Part shown: positions 7,666 through 16,976 of the stretch, piece by piece
Position numbering within the stretch: position 1 is the first letter of the stretch
Layout: each line of letters opens with the position of its first letter
DNA from: Bradyrhizobium sp. CCBAU 53351
GTDB lineage: Bacteria > Pseudomonadota > Alphaproteobacteria > Rhizobiales > Xanthobacteraceae
Assembly: GCF_015291745.1 (NCBI RefSeq)
Contig: NZ_CP030059.1
Location: 6,847,501 to 6,911,500, forward strand
Length of the DNA: 64,000 nucleotides
Reading direction: 5' to 3'
Made by a program: the position numbers and the translations under genes
Notes under the pieces: generated by a model
The model's database searches: none
The model's input: the letters and a program-made list of their open reading frames with translations, nothing else
Told to the model about the DNA's origin: nothing

Positions 7666-8817
7666 CTAAAACCCCGCTGCCGGCACCGTCAGTGGACGTC
7701 CGCGGATCGCCCGTCCCGCAATGTCCTTGCCGCTCTGGGTGTCGTCGGTCCAGGCCGCGAAGGCCACTTCGTCCCTTGGGCCTGAAGCCGCGGCAACCGC
7801 GAGGCTGAAGCGGTTGTGGCCGGTTGACGTGTTGAACTGGACGACCTTGCCCAGCGGCCCTCCGGTCGAGAAAACCCGCGCCTTCACGTTGGTGGTGGCG
7901 GGCTGGTCGACGTTGAGCTGGACCCAGCCGATCAGGAAGCGTCCGCCCGAGAGCGGCGAGAGGGTCGGCCAGGTCGCCTGGATACGTTGTTCGCTGGTCG
8001 AGACGAGGTGGAGATTGGCGGGCGAGCCATCGGCCTTGTAGACGTCAGCTTCCACGACGATCAGGGTGCTCACCGTGGCGTCTTCGCCGAAATCGTTCAG
8101 ATGCGCGATGACGAACTGGCCGCCGTCGATCGCGGCCATGGCTGCCGCGGTGGTCGTCGCGGGCGTGATGTGCTCGCTGCCCACCGCTCCCTTCGCGTTG
8201 AAGAGCTGATAGCGAATATGCAGGGGACCTGTGATCCGCGCCCGCCATCCGATGACGACGTCGCCATTGGTCAGGCACGCCACCATCGGGACCTTGTGCA
8301 GCCCAGCGGTGGTGTTGGCGCGAAACTCGGCGCCGATCCTGCTTCCGTCGGCGCCGAAACGTTGCGCGCGGATGCGTTGGTCGGCCCGCTTGTCCGCCCA
8401 GACGACAATGAAGTTTCCGTCCTGCAGGCGCGCCAGAGCGGGCCGGATCAAAGGCTCGACCGGCGACGTAGAGACCTGGATTTCCGGTCCCGACAGCGTA
8501 TCGGCATCGAAGATACGAAGCTTGAGCTGGGTCGGCGCCGTCGCGGCACTGCCGGCCGCCTGCTCGTTCCAGGCCACGACGAAGCCCGATCCGTACTCCA
8601 CGGTCACGGGAAGCTGCCGCCGCGGTCCCGGCGGCGTCGGCAGGTTGATCAGGATCTGGTCGCTGCTCTTGGCGCCGCCCGCACCGAACATCTGGCCCTT
8701 GATCGTGTTGTCGCTGTCGTCCTCCCACACGACGACGAATTGGGTGCCCTGAAGGCCGCACACGCTGGGCTGGCTTTGATCGCCGGCTGTGGTCGTGTTG
8801 ATCAAGACCTCGTCCAT
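7666..8817 (-). CDS. hypothetical repeat protein, probable seven-bladed beta-propeller
   Basis: A 383-residue protein with no signal peptide or cysteine clusters. About every 50-60 residues there is a hydrophobic strand ending in Trp or an equivalent: FVVVWED, FVVAWNE, FIVVWAD, VVIGWRA, FVIAHLN, FLIGWVQ and VAFAAWT. Seven such cores suggest a seven-bladed propeller. Similar repeats occur in the N-terminal parts of large secreted calcium-binding proteins of rhizobia. No function can be given. I chose ATG 8817 (MDEVLINTTTAG) over ATG 8835 because of the GGAAACGCC leader. It is convergent with the CFA-like gene. Confidence 0.6.
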   Translation of the reverse strand: MDEVLINTTTAGDQSQPSVCGLQGTQFVVVWEDDSDNTIKGQMFGAGGAKSSDQILINLPTPPGPRRQLPVTVEYGSGFVVAWNEQAAGSAATAPTQLKLRIFDADTLSGPEIQVSTSPVEPLIRPALARLQDGNFIVVWADKRADQRIRAQRFGADGSRIGAEFRANTTAGLHKVPMVACLTNGDVVIGWRARITGPLHIRYQLFNAKGAVGSEHITPATTTAAAMAAIDGGQFVIAHLNDFGEDATVSTLIVVEADVYKADGSPANLHLVSTSEQRIQATWPTLSPLSGGRFLIGWVQLNVDQPATTNVKARVFSTGGPLGKVVQFNTSTGHNRFSLAVAAASGPRDEVAFAAWTDDTQSGKDIAGRAIRGRPLTVPAAGF

Positions 8818-9140
8818 GGCGTTTCCCTTCCTCAATCCAAACGTGATGAAAAGCGCGGGGCCGACCGAAAGTTGGGACTATAACACGAGCGCTTGCGGCG
8901 ATTGCAATTGAGCAAGGGTGGCAATGTGGCCCATGGCGCGCAGGTTCGGCTTGCGACGAGCATTGTCGCCCTATGTCTACGAGCATTTCCATTTGAGGGC
9001 TTCAACGTGGGGAAGCGACAGCGCCCGCCTGGATGCGGCAAGGACTTTCCGCGCTGCTGCGAACCATCGTCGGCGCCGGTCGGCGACCTTCACGCGTTCG
9101 CTGCGGGATGAGCGTGGCTACGCTAGGCGTAACCGAAGCG
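8818..9140. other. intergenic stretch, no gene recognised
   Basis: About 320 bases between the propeller-like gene and tRNA-Phe. Short open frames here are Arg-rich and look like GC-rich shadows. I see no hairpin, repeat or regulatory site that I can name. Confidence 0.4.
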
Positions 9141-9216
9141 TGGTGCCCAGGGGCGGAATCGAACCACCGACACTGCGATTTTCAGTCGCATGCTCTACCA
9201 ACTGAGCTACCTGGGC
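9141..9216 (-). tRNA. tRNA-Phe (GAA)
   Basis: Read on the minus strand, the 5' acceptor arm GCCCAGG (9216-9210) pairs with CCTGGGC (9151-9145), followed by A and an encoded CCA at 9143-9141. The anticodon loop CTGAAAA gives anticodon GAA. The T arm contains GGTTCGATTCC. Length is 76 with CCA. It lies upstream of yacG in the same orientation. Confidence 0.96.
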
Positions 9217-9402
9217 GTGCTCCAAGAGAGGGGCCAAAGCCCATCGAGCGGGCGGTTTATAGTGGGCCGGAAGCGGCCTGTCCACCCAGCTTCGCCAAGA
9301 GGCTTCGCCCGGCGCGGCCCGGCTGTGCACAAGCTCGCACGGGCTCGCCGCGGCCGTCGCGCAGCGTTACGACCGCTCAGTCAAGACATTGATAATATTT
9401 AG

Positions 9403-9585
9403 CTATTCTACGTCATCTACTTCGTCGTCGCGGCCGGGGATGACGTAGGAGCCTTTCAGCCATCGGTTCAGATCGACATCGCGGCAGCGCGAGGAGCAGA
9501 ACGGGCGGGTGGCCTCTGACTGCGGCTTGCCGCAGATCGGGCAGGTTTTGAGCGGGCTGGCGGGCTTTTTGACCTTGTCGTCCAT
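9403..9585 (-). CDS. yacG: DNA gyrase inhibitor YacG
   Basis: A 60-residue zinc protein that binds and inhibits DNA gyrase. The zinc motif is complete: CPICGKP, then [15 protein letters not shown], giving C-x2-C and C-x3-C pairs. The tail is acidic, as usual. I chose ATG 9585 (MDDKVKK) since family members begin shortly before the first Cys pair; a longer frame from 9660 would add an untypical N-terminus. It follows maf on the same strand, a common alphaproteobacterial pairing. Confidence 0.88.
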   Translation of the reverse strand: MDDKVKKPASPLKTCPICGKPQSEATRPFCSSRCRDVDLNRWLKGSYVIPGRDDEVDDVE

Positions 9586-9727
9586 GATGTCGGCAGCTTG
9601 CAGGGGAGTGAAAGGGTTCAAGAGCCTGTCGGCAGACGGGTTCCCCAGATGGCGGCGCATAGTCCCCGTCAGGCCATTCTACTGTGCATGGGGTTGTTTT
9701 CGCGATTTTGTTGGGCGGCTGGCCGGC

Positions 9728-10360
9728 TCACACCGCAGTGGTGGCGTTGAGCCAGCCGAAACGGATTGGGAAACCTTCACCGCCGAGCAGAGTCGTGGTC
9801 TCGTAGAGCGGCAGTCCGACCACGTTGGTGTAGGACCCCACCATCTTCACCACGAAGGAGCCGGCGATGCCCTGCACGGCGTAGCCGCCGGCTTTGCCGC
9901 GCCATTCGCCGGAGCCGATATAGGCCTGGATGTCGTCTTCCGAGAGACGCTTGAAGCGGACGCGGGTCTCGACCAGGCGCTGGCGGAAGGCTTCACGCGG
10001 CGTCACCAGCGTGATCGCGGTGTAGACGCGGTGGTTGCGACCCGACAGCAGGCGCAGGCACTGCGCGGCTTCGTCGACCAGATTCGCCTTGGGCAGGATG
10101 CGGCGGCCGACCGCGACCACCGTGTCGGCGGAGAGGATGAAGGCACCACGCAGCTCGTCGTCGAGCTGCACCGATTTCAGCGCCGCATCGGCCTTGGCCC
10201 GCGCCAGCCGATTGGCGCAGGCGCGCGGCAGCTCGCCCCGCTTCGGCGTCTCGTCGACGTCGGCCGGCCGGAGCGCGTCCGGCTCGATGCCGGCCTGGTT
10301 GAGCAGCGACAGACGCCGCGGCGAACCGGAGGCAAGTACGAATTTGGGGCGGCCAAGCAT
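9728..10360 (-). CDS. maf: Maf-like nucleoside triphosphate pyrophosphatase
   Basis: A 210-residue house-cleaning pyrophosphatase that removes non-canonical nucleotides, converting NTPs to NMPs. The Maf signature [16 protein letters not shown] is at residues 9-24, the DVDET element near 33, and the catalytic [17 protein letters not shown] follows near 80. The [11 protein letters not shown] segment near the C-terminus is family typical. It is transcribed toward yacG. Confidence 0.92.
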   Translation of the reverse strand: MLGRPKFVLASGSPRRLSLLNQAGIEPDALRPADVDETPKRGELPRACANRLARAKADAALKSVQLDDELRGAFILSADTVVAVGRRILPKANLVDEAAQCLRLLSGRNHRVYTAITLVTPREAFRQRLVETRVRFKRLSEDDIQAYIGSGEWRGKAGGYAVQGIAGSFVVKMVGSYTNVVGLPLYETTTLLGGEGFPIRFGWLNATTAV

Positions 10361-10514
10361 CAGGTGATTTGGGGGATGAAGCGGGGGTTAATTGCGCGCG
10401 GAACCTATCGGAAGGGGGCTGATTTCACAACCCGGGAACCCGAGGTTTGGTGATTCGAGGTTTCCGACATCCGTGCCCGCGGTCTGTGACGCCGGTGTTA
10501 CGGGAGGTCTCGCG

Positions 10515-10637
10515 TCCCGGACGCGGCGCGGCATGAAATGCTGCGACGCTGAGCCGGACCCACGGCTTCCCACCTGGAGGTGAGATGGGCCCCGGCTCTG
10601 CAGCGCCTCGCGAAGACGCGCTGCGCTGCGTCCGGGG
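10515..10637. repeat. palindromic intergenic repeat (GC-rich, REP-like)
   Basis: The ends are inverted copies of CCCGGACGC (10516-10524) and GCGTCCGGGG (10628-10637), with inner GAGCCGGACCC and its near complement GGGCCCCGGCTC. It fills most of the gap between maf and the phosphatase gene. I associate this repeat type with Bradyrhizobium genomes from memory. Confidence 0.65.
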
Positions 10638-10645
10638 CACGCGCG

Positions 10646-11113
10646 CTATCCGCTGGCGGCACCCACCTTCGCGAACCGCCGGCGGATGCGCATCGAGAGC
10701 TGGTCGCAGACGTCGCGATAGGCCGCCAGCTTCTGGTCGCGGCTGCCCTCGATGGTGGTGGGATCCTGCGTCGGCCAGTATTCGACGTCGGCCGCGAGCG
10801 TCCGCGTCAGCTCCAGCGCCTTGTGGTGCGCCTCGGGCGAGAGCGTGATGATGAGGTCGAAATTCAGCCCCTCCCAGTCCTCCAGCTCCTCGAAGGTCTG
10901 CGGCTTGTGGGCAGAGATGTCCTGGCCGAGCTCGGCCATCACGGCGACCGCGAAGGGATCGAGCTCGCCCTTCCTCGCACCGGCCGACTTCACGTAGAGG
11001 CCCTGCGGAAACATGTGCTGCAGCAGGCTCTCGGCCATCGGCGAGCGCACGCTGTTCATCGCACAGGCGAACAGCACCGATTGCGGATCGCGTGCGCGTG
11101 GCGGCGCCGCCAT
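10646..11113 (-). CDS. low-molecular-weight phosphotyrosine phosphatase family protein
   Basis: A 155-residue protein of the low-molecular-weight phosphatase/arsenate-reductase fold. The P-loop is CAMNSVRS near residue 17 (C-x5-R-S), right after LFA. The catalytic Asp is probably in WPTQDPTT near residue 115. The exact substrate (protein phosphotyrosine or arsenate) cannot be told. It starts 5 bases after the UPF0262 stop, so hisD, UPF0262 and this gene form an operon. Confidence 0.85.
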   Translation of the reverse strand: MAAPPRARDPQSVLFACAMNSVRSPMAESLLQHMFPQGLYVKSAGARKGELDPFAVAVMAELGQDISAHKPQTFEELEDWEGLNFDLIITLSPEAHHKALELTRTLAADVEYWPTQDPTTIEGSRDQKLAAYRDVCDQLSMRIRRRFAKVGAASG

Positions 11114-11118
11114 CGCGC

Positions 11119-11616
11119 TTAACCCTTCCAGTGAAGGACGGTTATGAGCGTGAACAGCCGGCGCGAGGTCTCGAAATCGACCCGCACCTTGCCCTTCAGC
11201 CGCTCCTGCAGCGTGCGCGATCCCTCGTCATGGATGCCGCGACGGCCCATGTCGATGGCCTCGATCTTGTCGGGGGTCGCGGTGCGGATCGCCTGGTAGT
11301 AGCTGTCGCAGATCATGAAATAGTCTTTCACGATCCGCCGGAACGGCGTCAGCGACAACAGATGCGCGACGACGGGCGTGCCGTCCTCGCGGCGGATGTC
11401 GAACATCAGCCGGTTGCCGGTGATGCCGAGATGCAGCGTGAACGGGCCCTTGCCCTCGGCGCCATCGGGCGCGAACAGGTTCTGCTCGATCAAATCGTAG
11501 ATCGCGATCGCACGCTCGTGCTCGATATCGGGCCCGGAACGGCCGATCGACTCTTCGTCGAGCGTGACGCCGACGATGCGATTGTTGGAGTCGTCCTGTT
11601 CGGGCAGCTCTGTCAT
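11119..11616 (-). CDS. UPF0262 family protein
   Basis: A 165-residue cytoplasmic protein of unknown function found only in alphaproteobacteria. Recognisable segments are [38 protein letters not shown] and [17 protein letters not shown] 11616 overlaps the hisD stop by 4 bases (ATGA), which fixes the start and implies coupled translation. Its constant place behind hisD suggests a link to growth or histidine metabolism, but nothing in the sequence shows one. Confidence 0.9.
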   Translation of the reverse strand: MTELPEQDDSNNRIVGVTLDEESIGRSGPDIEHERAIAIYDLIEQNLFAPDGAEGKGPFTLHLGITGNRLMFDIRREDGTPVVAHLLSLTPFRRIVKDYFMICDSYYQAIRTATPDKIEAIDMGRRGIHDEGSRTLQERLKGKVRVDFETSRRLFTLITVLHWKG

Positions 11617-12908
11617 GACAGATTGAGGCGCAGTCCAATCGAACGCGAATGGGCGTCCAGCCCCTCCGCTTGCCCGAGCGTCATCGCGGCCGGTCCCAGT
11701 GCACGCAGCTGGTCCGGGCCACATTTCAGGATGGAGGTGCGCTTCATGAAGTCGTGCACCGACAGCCCCGAGGAGAATCGCGCCGAGCGCGCCGTCGGCA
11801 GCACGTGGTTGGAGCCGCCGACGTAATCGCCGATCGCCTCGGGCGTATGGGCCCCAAGGAACACCGCGCCGGCATTGCGGATCTCTGAGGCAAGCGCATC
11901 GGGATCGACAGTCATGATCTCGAGATGCTCGGCGGCGATCGCATTGGCGAGCGGAATGCTGTCGGCAAGGCTCTTCACCATGATGATGGCGCCGAAATCG
12001 GCCCAGGACGCGCCGGCGATCGCGGCGCGCGGCAGCGTCTTCAACTGCGCCTCGACCGCCTTTTCGACGTCGGCGGCAAGGCGCGCGGAATCGGTGATCA
12101 GGATCGACTGCGCGCTGGCATCATGCTCGGCCTGTGCCAGAAGGTCGGCGGCGATCCAGTCGGCATTGCCGGTGTCGTCGGCGATCACGAGCACCTCAGA
12201 GGGACCTGCGATCATGTCGATGCCGACCTTGCCGAACACCAGCCGCTTGGCGGCGGCGACATAGGCATTGCCGGGGCCGACGATCTTGGCGACCGGCGCG
12301 ATGGTCGCGGTGCCGTGCGCCAGCGCGGCCACGGCCTGCGCACCGCCGACACGGTAGATCTCGGTGACGCCGCCGAGATGCGCGGCCGCCAGCACCAGCG
12401 GATTGAGCTTGCCGTCGGGCGACGGCACCACCATCACGAGGCGCGAGACGCCGGCGACCCTTGCGGGCACCGCATTCATCAGCACCGAGGACGGATAGGC
12501 CGCGGTGCCGCCGGGCACGTAGAGGCCGGCGGATTCGATCGCGGTATAGCGCCAGCCGAGTTCGACGCCGAGCGCGTCGGTGAAGCGTTCGTCCTGCGGA
12601 AGCTGGCGGCGATGGTAGGTCTCGATGCGGTCGCGCGCGAGCTTGAGCGCATCCAGCGTCGGGGCATCGCAGGCCTTCACGGCGGCCTCGATCTCCGCGG
12701 CGGTGACGCGCAGGCCGGATGCATCCAGCGTCAATCGGTCGAACTTGGCGGTGGCCTCGAGCAGGGCCGCGTCGCCGCGCCTGGCGACATCGTCGACGAT
12801 GGCGCGCGCGGCGGCCTCGACGTCGGCCGAGACCTCGCGTTTGGCGGCGAGGAAGGCCGCGAATCGCTGGTCAAAATCGGCGCTGCTGCGGTCGAGGCGA
12901 ACGGGCAT
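11613..12908 (-). CDS. hisD: histidinol dehydrogenase
   Basis: This enzyme oxidises L-histidinol to histidine in two NAD-dependent steps, the last of the pathway. The 431-residue length is normal. Visible family segments are [50 protein letters not shown] and the C-terminal [10 protein letters not shown]. The zinc ligands (E. coli Gln259, His262) fall in [15 protein letters not shown] 12908 (MPVRLDR) gives the usual length; a frame open to 12980 would add 24 Pro/Lys-rich residues. It is the first gene of the operon with UPF0262 and the phosphatase. Confidence 0.95.
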   Translation of the reverse strand: MPVRLDRSSADFDQRFAAFLAAKREVSADVEAAARAIVDDVARRGDAALLEATAKFDRLTLDASGLRVTAAEIEAAVKACDAPTLDALKLARDRIETYHRRQLPQDERFTDALGVELGWRYTAIESAGLYVPGGTAAYPSSVLMNAVPARVAGVSRLVMVVPSPDGKLNPLVLAAAHLGGVTEIYRVGGAQAVAALAHGTATIAPVAKIVGPGNAYVAAAKRLVFGKVGIDMIAGPSEVLVIADDTGNADWIAADLLAQAEHDASAQSILITDSARLAADVEKAVEAQLKTLPRAAIAGASWADFGAIIMVKSLADSIPLANAIAAEHLEIMTVDPDALASEIRNAGAVFLGAHTPEAIGDYVGGSNHVLPTARSARFSSGLSVHDFMKRTSILKCGPDQLRALGPAAMTLGQAEGLDAHSRSIGLRLNLS

Positions 12909-13065
12909 GTCTGGCTTAATATCTGGCTTGGCTTCTGGCTGGTCTTTGGGGCGGGTTGGCGCACCGGGTCCCCTGCTCAATGGCGCGGCGGGGAAGCGGC
13001 GTCAACCCTTGCGGGCTGCCGTTCTGGCGCAGGCCCGAGCCGGTGCCGCTGGTATACAGGCCGCC

Positions 13066-13515
13066 TCAACCTTCCCCCTCGATCTCCAGCCCCGTTCCCA
13101 GCGCGTCCGCCCCGAGATCGGTCAGCTCACATTCCAGGCATTCGACGTCGAGCCGGATGGCACCGCCTTCAGCGAACAGAAGCAGGGCACTGCCGGCGGG
13201 CTCCTCGTCGCGCCCGTCCCTCGGGTGAAACTCGATGCCGACGAGGTCCAGGACCTTGTCGGGAGCATTGAGGTCGATGTTGCGCGACTTGCAGGCGAGC
13301 ACGCGGTCGAAGCGGAGCGCCGCAACCAGTCGGCGCGGCTCGGCCTCGCCCTCCAGCGTCTGCTCCCAGTCCAGCCGGCTCATTCCGACCACAAGCCGCT
13401 TCTCGCTTTGCCGCCAGATGATGTCGGAGGCGTGGACACGGGCGTCCTGGACGTGGGTCGAGATCACGGCGAGATCGTCGGCGTCGAGCGCGATCAGTTT
13501 GAGCTGGGGCGACAT
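13066..13515 (-). CDS. DUF2948 family protein
   Basis: A 149-residue cytoplasmic protein with the pattern LKLIALDADDLAVISTHVQDA at the start and EFHPRDGRDEE later. DUF2948 is unassigned and in alphaproteobacteria usually lies next to murA and hisD. ATG 13515 (MSPQLKL) has GGAG 11 bases upstream and agrees with the family start; ATG 13539 is an alternative. Confidence 0.85.
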   Translation of the reverse strand: MSPQLKLIALDADDLAVISTHVQDARVHASDIIWRQSEKRLVVGMSRLDWEQTLEGEAEPRRLVAALRFDRVLACKSRNIDLNAPDKVLDLVGIEFHPRDGRDEEPAGSALLLFAEGGAIRLDVECLECELTDLGADALGTGLEIEGEG

Positions 13516-13598
13516 CGCCGACGCTTCTCCTTCGGACATGGACAGGGCTCAACGCGTGCAGGCCCCGAAATTTCCGCACAAACTAACGGGCCGGTGGC

Positions 13599-14258
13599 CT
13601 AGAGGCTATTGATATCCTCCATCTCCAGCACCTTCCGCGGATACCCCTCCCGGACGACGCGGATCATGGCGCGGCCGATCTGCTCGGTCGAAGTGACGAG
13701 CGAAGGCGAGAGCCGGCGCAGCACCGACCAGAGCGGCCAGGTCGCGGTATAGACCGCCTGCACCCAGGCGGTCTTGGAACGGGCGCCGTGCAAGGGCTGG
13801 ATCGCGCCGGGCCGGAACATGTAGGCCTCCCTGAACGGCAGCTTGAGCAGGTCATTCTCGGTCTTGCCCTTGATCCGCGCCCACATCCGCGATCCCTGCT
13901 CGGTGGAATCGGTACCGGCACCGGTGACATAGGTGAAGACCATCTGCGGGTTGAGGCGTGCCAGCATTGTCGCTGCCGCGAGCGTGAGGTCATAGGTGAG
14001 GTGGCGGTAGCGCTCCTCGCTCATGCCGATCGAGGAGACGCCCAGGCAGAAAAAGCAGGCATCGAAGCCGGTCAGCTGCGCTTCGATCGCCGAATAGTCC
14101 AGGAAATTGTCATGGATGATCTCGACGAGCTTGGCGTTGCGCACGCCGGTCGGGCTGCGGCCGACCACGAGCACACGGCCAATTCCGGGATCGATCAGGC
14201 ATTCGCGCAAGACGCCCTGCCCGACCATGCCGGTCGCGCCGAAGATGATGACTTGCAT
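13599..14258 (-). CDS. NAD(P)H-binding epimerase/dehydratase-like protein
   Basis: A 219-residue protein with an N-terminal Rossmann motif, IIFGATGMVGQGVLRE, and the family segment FFCLGVSSIGMSEERY. It belongs to the NmrA/epimerase-like short NAD(P)-binding proteins; the substrate is unknown. GGGGGAC lies 6 bases before ATG 14258. An upstream ATG at 14288 overlaps the SDR stop by 4 bases and could add ten residues. It is co-transcribed with the SDR gene and so probably under the TetR regulator at 15308. Confidence 0.8.
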   Translation of the reverse strand: MQVIIFGATGMVGQGVLRECLIDPGIGRVLVVGRSPTGVRNAKLVEIIHDNFLDYSAIEAQLTGFDACFFCLGVSSIGMSEERYRHLTYDLTLAAATMLARLNPQMVFTYVTGAGTDSTEQGSRMWARIKGKTENDLLKLPFREAYMFRPGAIQPLHGARSKTAWVQAVYTATWPLWSVLRRLSPSLVTSTEQIGRAMIRVVREGYPRKVLEMEDINSL

Positions 14259-14284
14259 CGGAACGTCCCCCACGGGCTCGCGGC

Positions 14285-15223
14285 TCATGCGGCGGCCGCG
14301 ATCTCGTCGAACGATACACCGGTGAGCGTGGCCGAGACATCCCACAGCATGGCGGCGGTGGCAAAGTCCTTTGCGTGCGGCATGATCCGCGCCGGTCCCG
14401 GTGCCCCCTTCATTTCGTAGAATCCGGTCGGACCGTAATAGCCGCCGGGCTCGGCTGTAGGCGAGGTCGCCGCGAACAGGGTGGGCAGCGCGCCCTCGGC
14501 GGCGGACTGGCTGAACAGCGGCTGGATCAGCCGGCCGATCCGCCACTGGAACGTGTTGGCGCCCGGCCCGTTCGCAATGAGGTCGGTGCGCGCAAAGCCG
14601 GGATGCGCCGCAATGCTCTTCACGCCCCAGCCGGCCGCGAGGCTGCGACGCTGCAGCTCCAGCGAAAACATCAGCATCGCGAGCTTCGACTGGCAGTAGG
14701 CGCGCCACGGACGATAGGAATGCTTGGCTTGCAGATCGTCGAAATTGATCGCGCCGGAGCGGTGCGCGAGGCTCGAGAGATTGACGACACGCGCCGCCTT
14801 GGCGCGGCGCAGCTGCGGCAACAGCCGCGCCGTCAGGACGTAGTGGCCGAAATAGTTGGTGCCGAGCTGCATCTCGAAACCATCCGCGGTCTGTTGCCGT
14901 TTCGGCAGCGCCATCACGCCGGCGTTGTTGACGAGGAGGTCGAGCTGCTCGTTGCCGGCGGCAAAGCGCCTGGCGAAATCGGCGACGGAGGCGAGGCTGG
15001 CGAGGTCGAGATGCTCGTAGGCGATCAGCGCATTGGGAAACCGTTCGCAAATGCCTTCGATCGCCCGCAGGCCCTTTGCGTCGTTGCGTCCGGTGAGTAT
15101 GACAATGGCACCGGCGCCCGCCAGCGCCATCGCCGTCTCGTAACCGAGGCCGCCCGTCGCTCCGGTCACGACGACCGTCTTGCCGCTGAGCGAGGGGATG
15201 TCTGCCGTGGTCCAGTCGGTCAT
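14285..15223 (-). CDS. short-chain dehydrogenase (retinol-dehydrogenase-like)
   Basis: A 312-residue SDR. The cofactor site is VVTGATGGLGYETA, NNAGVMA marks the central strand, and the catalytic residues are Ser in NLSSLAH and Tyr-Lys in YCQSK. The C-terminal extension fits the WW-oxidoreductase/retinol dehydrogenase-like class, which reduce or oxidise lipophilic carbonyls. It is divergent from a TetR regulator with a palindromic operator between them, so it is likely repressed by that protein. Confidence 0.88.
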   Translation of the reverse strand: MTDWTTADIPSLSGKTVVVTGATGGLGYETAMALAGAGAIVILTGRNDAKGLRAIEGICERFPNALIAYEHLDLASLASVADFARRFAAGNEQLDLLVNNAGVMALPKRQQTADGFEMQLGTNYFGHYVLTARLLPQLRRAKAARVVNLSSLAHRSGAINFDDLQAKHSYRPWRAYCQSKLAMLMFSLELQRRSLAAGWGVKSIAAHPGFARTDLIANGPGANTFQWRIGRLIQPLFSQSAAEGALPTLFAATSPTAEPGGYYGPTGFYEMKGAPGPARIMPHAKDFATAAMLWDVSATLTGVSFDEIAAAA

Positions 15224-15272
15224 GCCATGTCTCCGTTCGGGGCTGGAATGAGGCCCGCGGCCTGTCTAAATG

Positions 15273-15285
15273 TGCACTGAGTGCA
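15273..15285. promoter_or_regulatory. probable TetR operator
   Basis: TGCAC (15273-15277), TGA, GTGCA (15281-15285): a perfect 5-3-5 inverted repeat in the 84-base gap between the divergent SDR and TetR genes. Short dyads of this kind are typical TetR-family sites, and the place fits control of both promoters. Confidence 0.6.
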
Positions 15286-15307
15286 ACTTTGCAAGAGGTG
15301 AACCGAT

Positions 15308-15937
15308 TTGAAGGCTTCGAAGGTTGCCCGGAAATTGCCCGCGGGCGGAAAAGCCCCTGATGTCACCGGCCTACGCCAGCGCAAGCAGCAGGAGACCCGC
15401 GCGCGGCTGACCCGGGCGGCAATGACGCTGTTCCTGGAGCGCGGCTTCGAGGCCACGACCATCGACGACATCGCGGCGTCGGCGGAGGTGTCGCGCCGGA
15501 GCTTCTTCCATTATTTCGCGTCCAAGGAGGACGTCGTCACCGCCTGGCAGGAGAATGCCGCCAGCGCATTGACCGCCGAGATCATCGCACGGCCTGCGGA
15601 CGAGTCCATGCTGACGGCAGCGGAGAACGCGATCGCCGCGGCGATCAAGCGGATCGATCCGGCGGAAACCGCGGCGATGTCGCGGCTCAAGCGCGACAAT
15701 CCCGCGCTTCAGGCCCGCGACCAGCTCAAATACGAGAAGCTCGAGCGCGCGCTGGCCGATGGGCTCGCCCAGCGCGGGCGAAGCAAATCCGACCGGCTGA
15801 AGGCGAGGCTCGTCGCCATGATCGCCACCGGCGCGATGCGCGTCGGCGGCGAGAGCTGGATCGGCGACGGCGCGCGCGAGAAGCCGGAGGCGTTCGTCAA
15901 GCGCACCTTCGATGCGATCCGGGCGATCTTGAAGTGA
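15308..15937 (+). CDS. TetR family transcriptional regulator
   Basis: A 209-residue repressor. The helix-turn-helix domain spans about residues 28-75: TRARLTRAAMTLFLERGFEA, TTIDDIAASAEVSRRSFFHY, FASKEDVV. The C-terminal ligand domain is unspecific. The start is a TTG at 15308, supported by AGAGGTG 7 bases upstream. It is divergent from the SDR gene and probably regulates it and itself. The ligand is unknown. Confidence 0.9.
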   Translation: MKASKVARKLPAGGKAPDVTGLRQRKQQETRARLTRAAMTLFLERGFEATTIDDIAASAEVSRRSFFHYFASKEDVVTAWQENAASALTAEIIARPADESMLTAAENAIAAAIKRIDPAETAAMSRLKRDNPALQARDQLKYEKLERALADGLAQRGRSKSDRLKARLVAMIATGAMRVGGESWIGDGAREKPEAFVKRTFDAIRAILK

Positions 15938-15942
15938 GCTTC

Positions 15943-15974
15943 CCTGACCTTCTCCCTTGCGGGAGAAGGTCAGG
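15943..15974. terminator. bidirectional terminator-like hairpin
   Basis: CCTGACCTTCTCCC (15943-15956), loop TTGC, and a perfect 14-base complement (15961-15974). It lies exactly between the convergent TetR and alpha/beta-hydrolase stops. There is no U-tract, and the sequence also resembles the 'CTTCTCCC' ends of the longer repeats at 34.7 and 42.7 kb. Confidence 0.6.
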
Positions 15975-15986
15975 AATCGCGCGCCC

Positions 15987-16811
15987 CTATTCCTTGAAGA
16001 ACGCCAGCAGGTCCGCGTTGATGGTTTCGGCGTGCGTGGTCGGCATGCCGTGCGGGAAGCCCTTGTAGGTCTTCAGGATGCCCTTCTTCAGCAGCTTGGC
16101 CGAGAGCGGGGCGGAATCGGCGTAGGGCACGATCTGGTCGTCGTCGCCGTGCATCACCAGCACGGGCACGTTGATCTTCTTGAGGTCTTCGGTGAAGTCG
16201 GTCTGCGAGAACGCGACGATGCCGTCGTAATGCGCTTTTGCGCCGCCCATCATGCCCTGGCGCCACCAGTTCTGGATCACGGCCTCCGAGGGCTTTGCGC
16301 CCGGGCGGTTGTAGCCGTAGAAGGGGCCTGCGGCGATGTCGCGGTAGAACGCCGAGCGGCCGGCGGCAAGTTGCTTTTGGAAATCGTCGAACACGCTCTT
16401 GGGCAGGCCGCCCGGATTGGCCGCGGTCTGCAGCATCAGCGGCGGCACCGCCGAGAGGATCGCGGCCTTCGCCACCCGGCTCTCGCCGTGGCGCGCGATG
16501 TAGTGCACGACCTCGCCGCCGCCGGTGGAATGGCCGACATGGAGCGCGTTCTTGAGGTCGAGATGCGCGGTCACCGCCGCGAGGTCGTCGGCATAGTGAT
16601 CCATGTCGTGACCGTCGGCGACCTGCGCCGAGCGGCCGTGGCCGCGGCGGTCGTGGGCGACGACACGGTAGCCGCGCGTGACGAAGTACATCATCTGCGC
16701 GTCCCAATCGTCCGACGACAGCGGCCAGCCATGGCTGAACACGATCGGCTGGCCACTGCCCCAGTCCTTGTAGAAGATCTCGACGCCGTCTTTGGTGGTG
16801 ATGGTGGGCAT
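15987..16811 (-). CDS. alpha/beta hydrolase, non-haem chloroperoxidase-like
   Basis: A 274-residue hydrolase. The catalytic triad is visible: Ser in GHSTGGGEV near residue 96, Asp in HGDDDQIVP near 224 and His near the C-terminus in PHGMPTTH. The oxyanion region is [13 protein letters not shown]. These motifs match the cofactor-free haloperoxidase/esterase subgroup. The natural reaction is probably ester hydrolysis; the substrate is unknown. No signal peptide is seen. Confidence 0.88.
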   Translation of the reverse strand: MPTITTKDGVEIFYKDWGSGQPIVFSHGWPLSSDDWDAQMMYFVTRGYRVVAHDRRGHGRSAQVADGHDMDHYADDLAAVTAHLDLKNALHVGHSTGGGEVVHYIARHGESRVAKAAILSAVPPLMLQTAANPGGLPKSVFDDFQKQLAAGRSAFYRDIAAGPFYGYNRPGAKPSEAVIQNWWRQGMMGGAKAHYDGIVAFSQTDFTEDLKKINVPVLVMHGDDDQIVPYADSAPLSAKLLKKGILKTYKGFPHGMPTTHAETINADLLAFFKE

Positions 16812-16834
16812 GTTGGGGCTCCTTTGAGTGAAAC

Positions 16835-16948
16835 GTCATGCCGGGGCGCGCGAAGCGCGAACCCCGGAACCTAGAGATTGTTGAATCGAGAATCTCAGGC
16901 GCGCGATTGCGCACCGGAGTTCATCGCTGCGCGATGCCCCGGAATGAC
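16835..16948. repeat. palindromic intergenic repeat with GTCAT...ATGAC ends
   Basis: The ends GTCATGCCGGGG (16835-16846) and CCCCGGAATGAC (16937-16948) are inverted copies. Inside are GCGCGAAGCGCGAA and GCGCGCGATTGCGC segments. It fills the gap between the hydrolase and membrane protein genes. It is of the short palindromic kind common in Bradyrhizobium (from memory). Confidence 0.65.
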
Positions 16949-16976
16949 CAGTGAATGCGCCGCGCTTGAGAATCGC

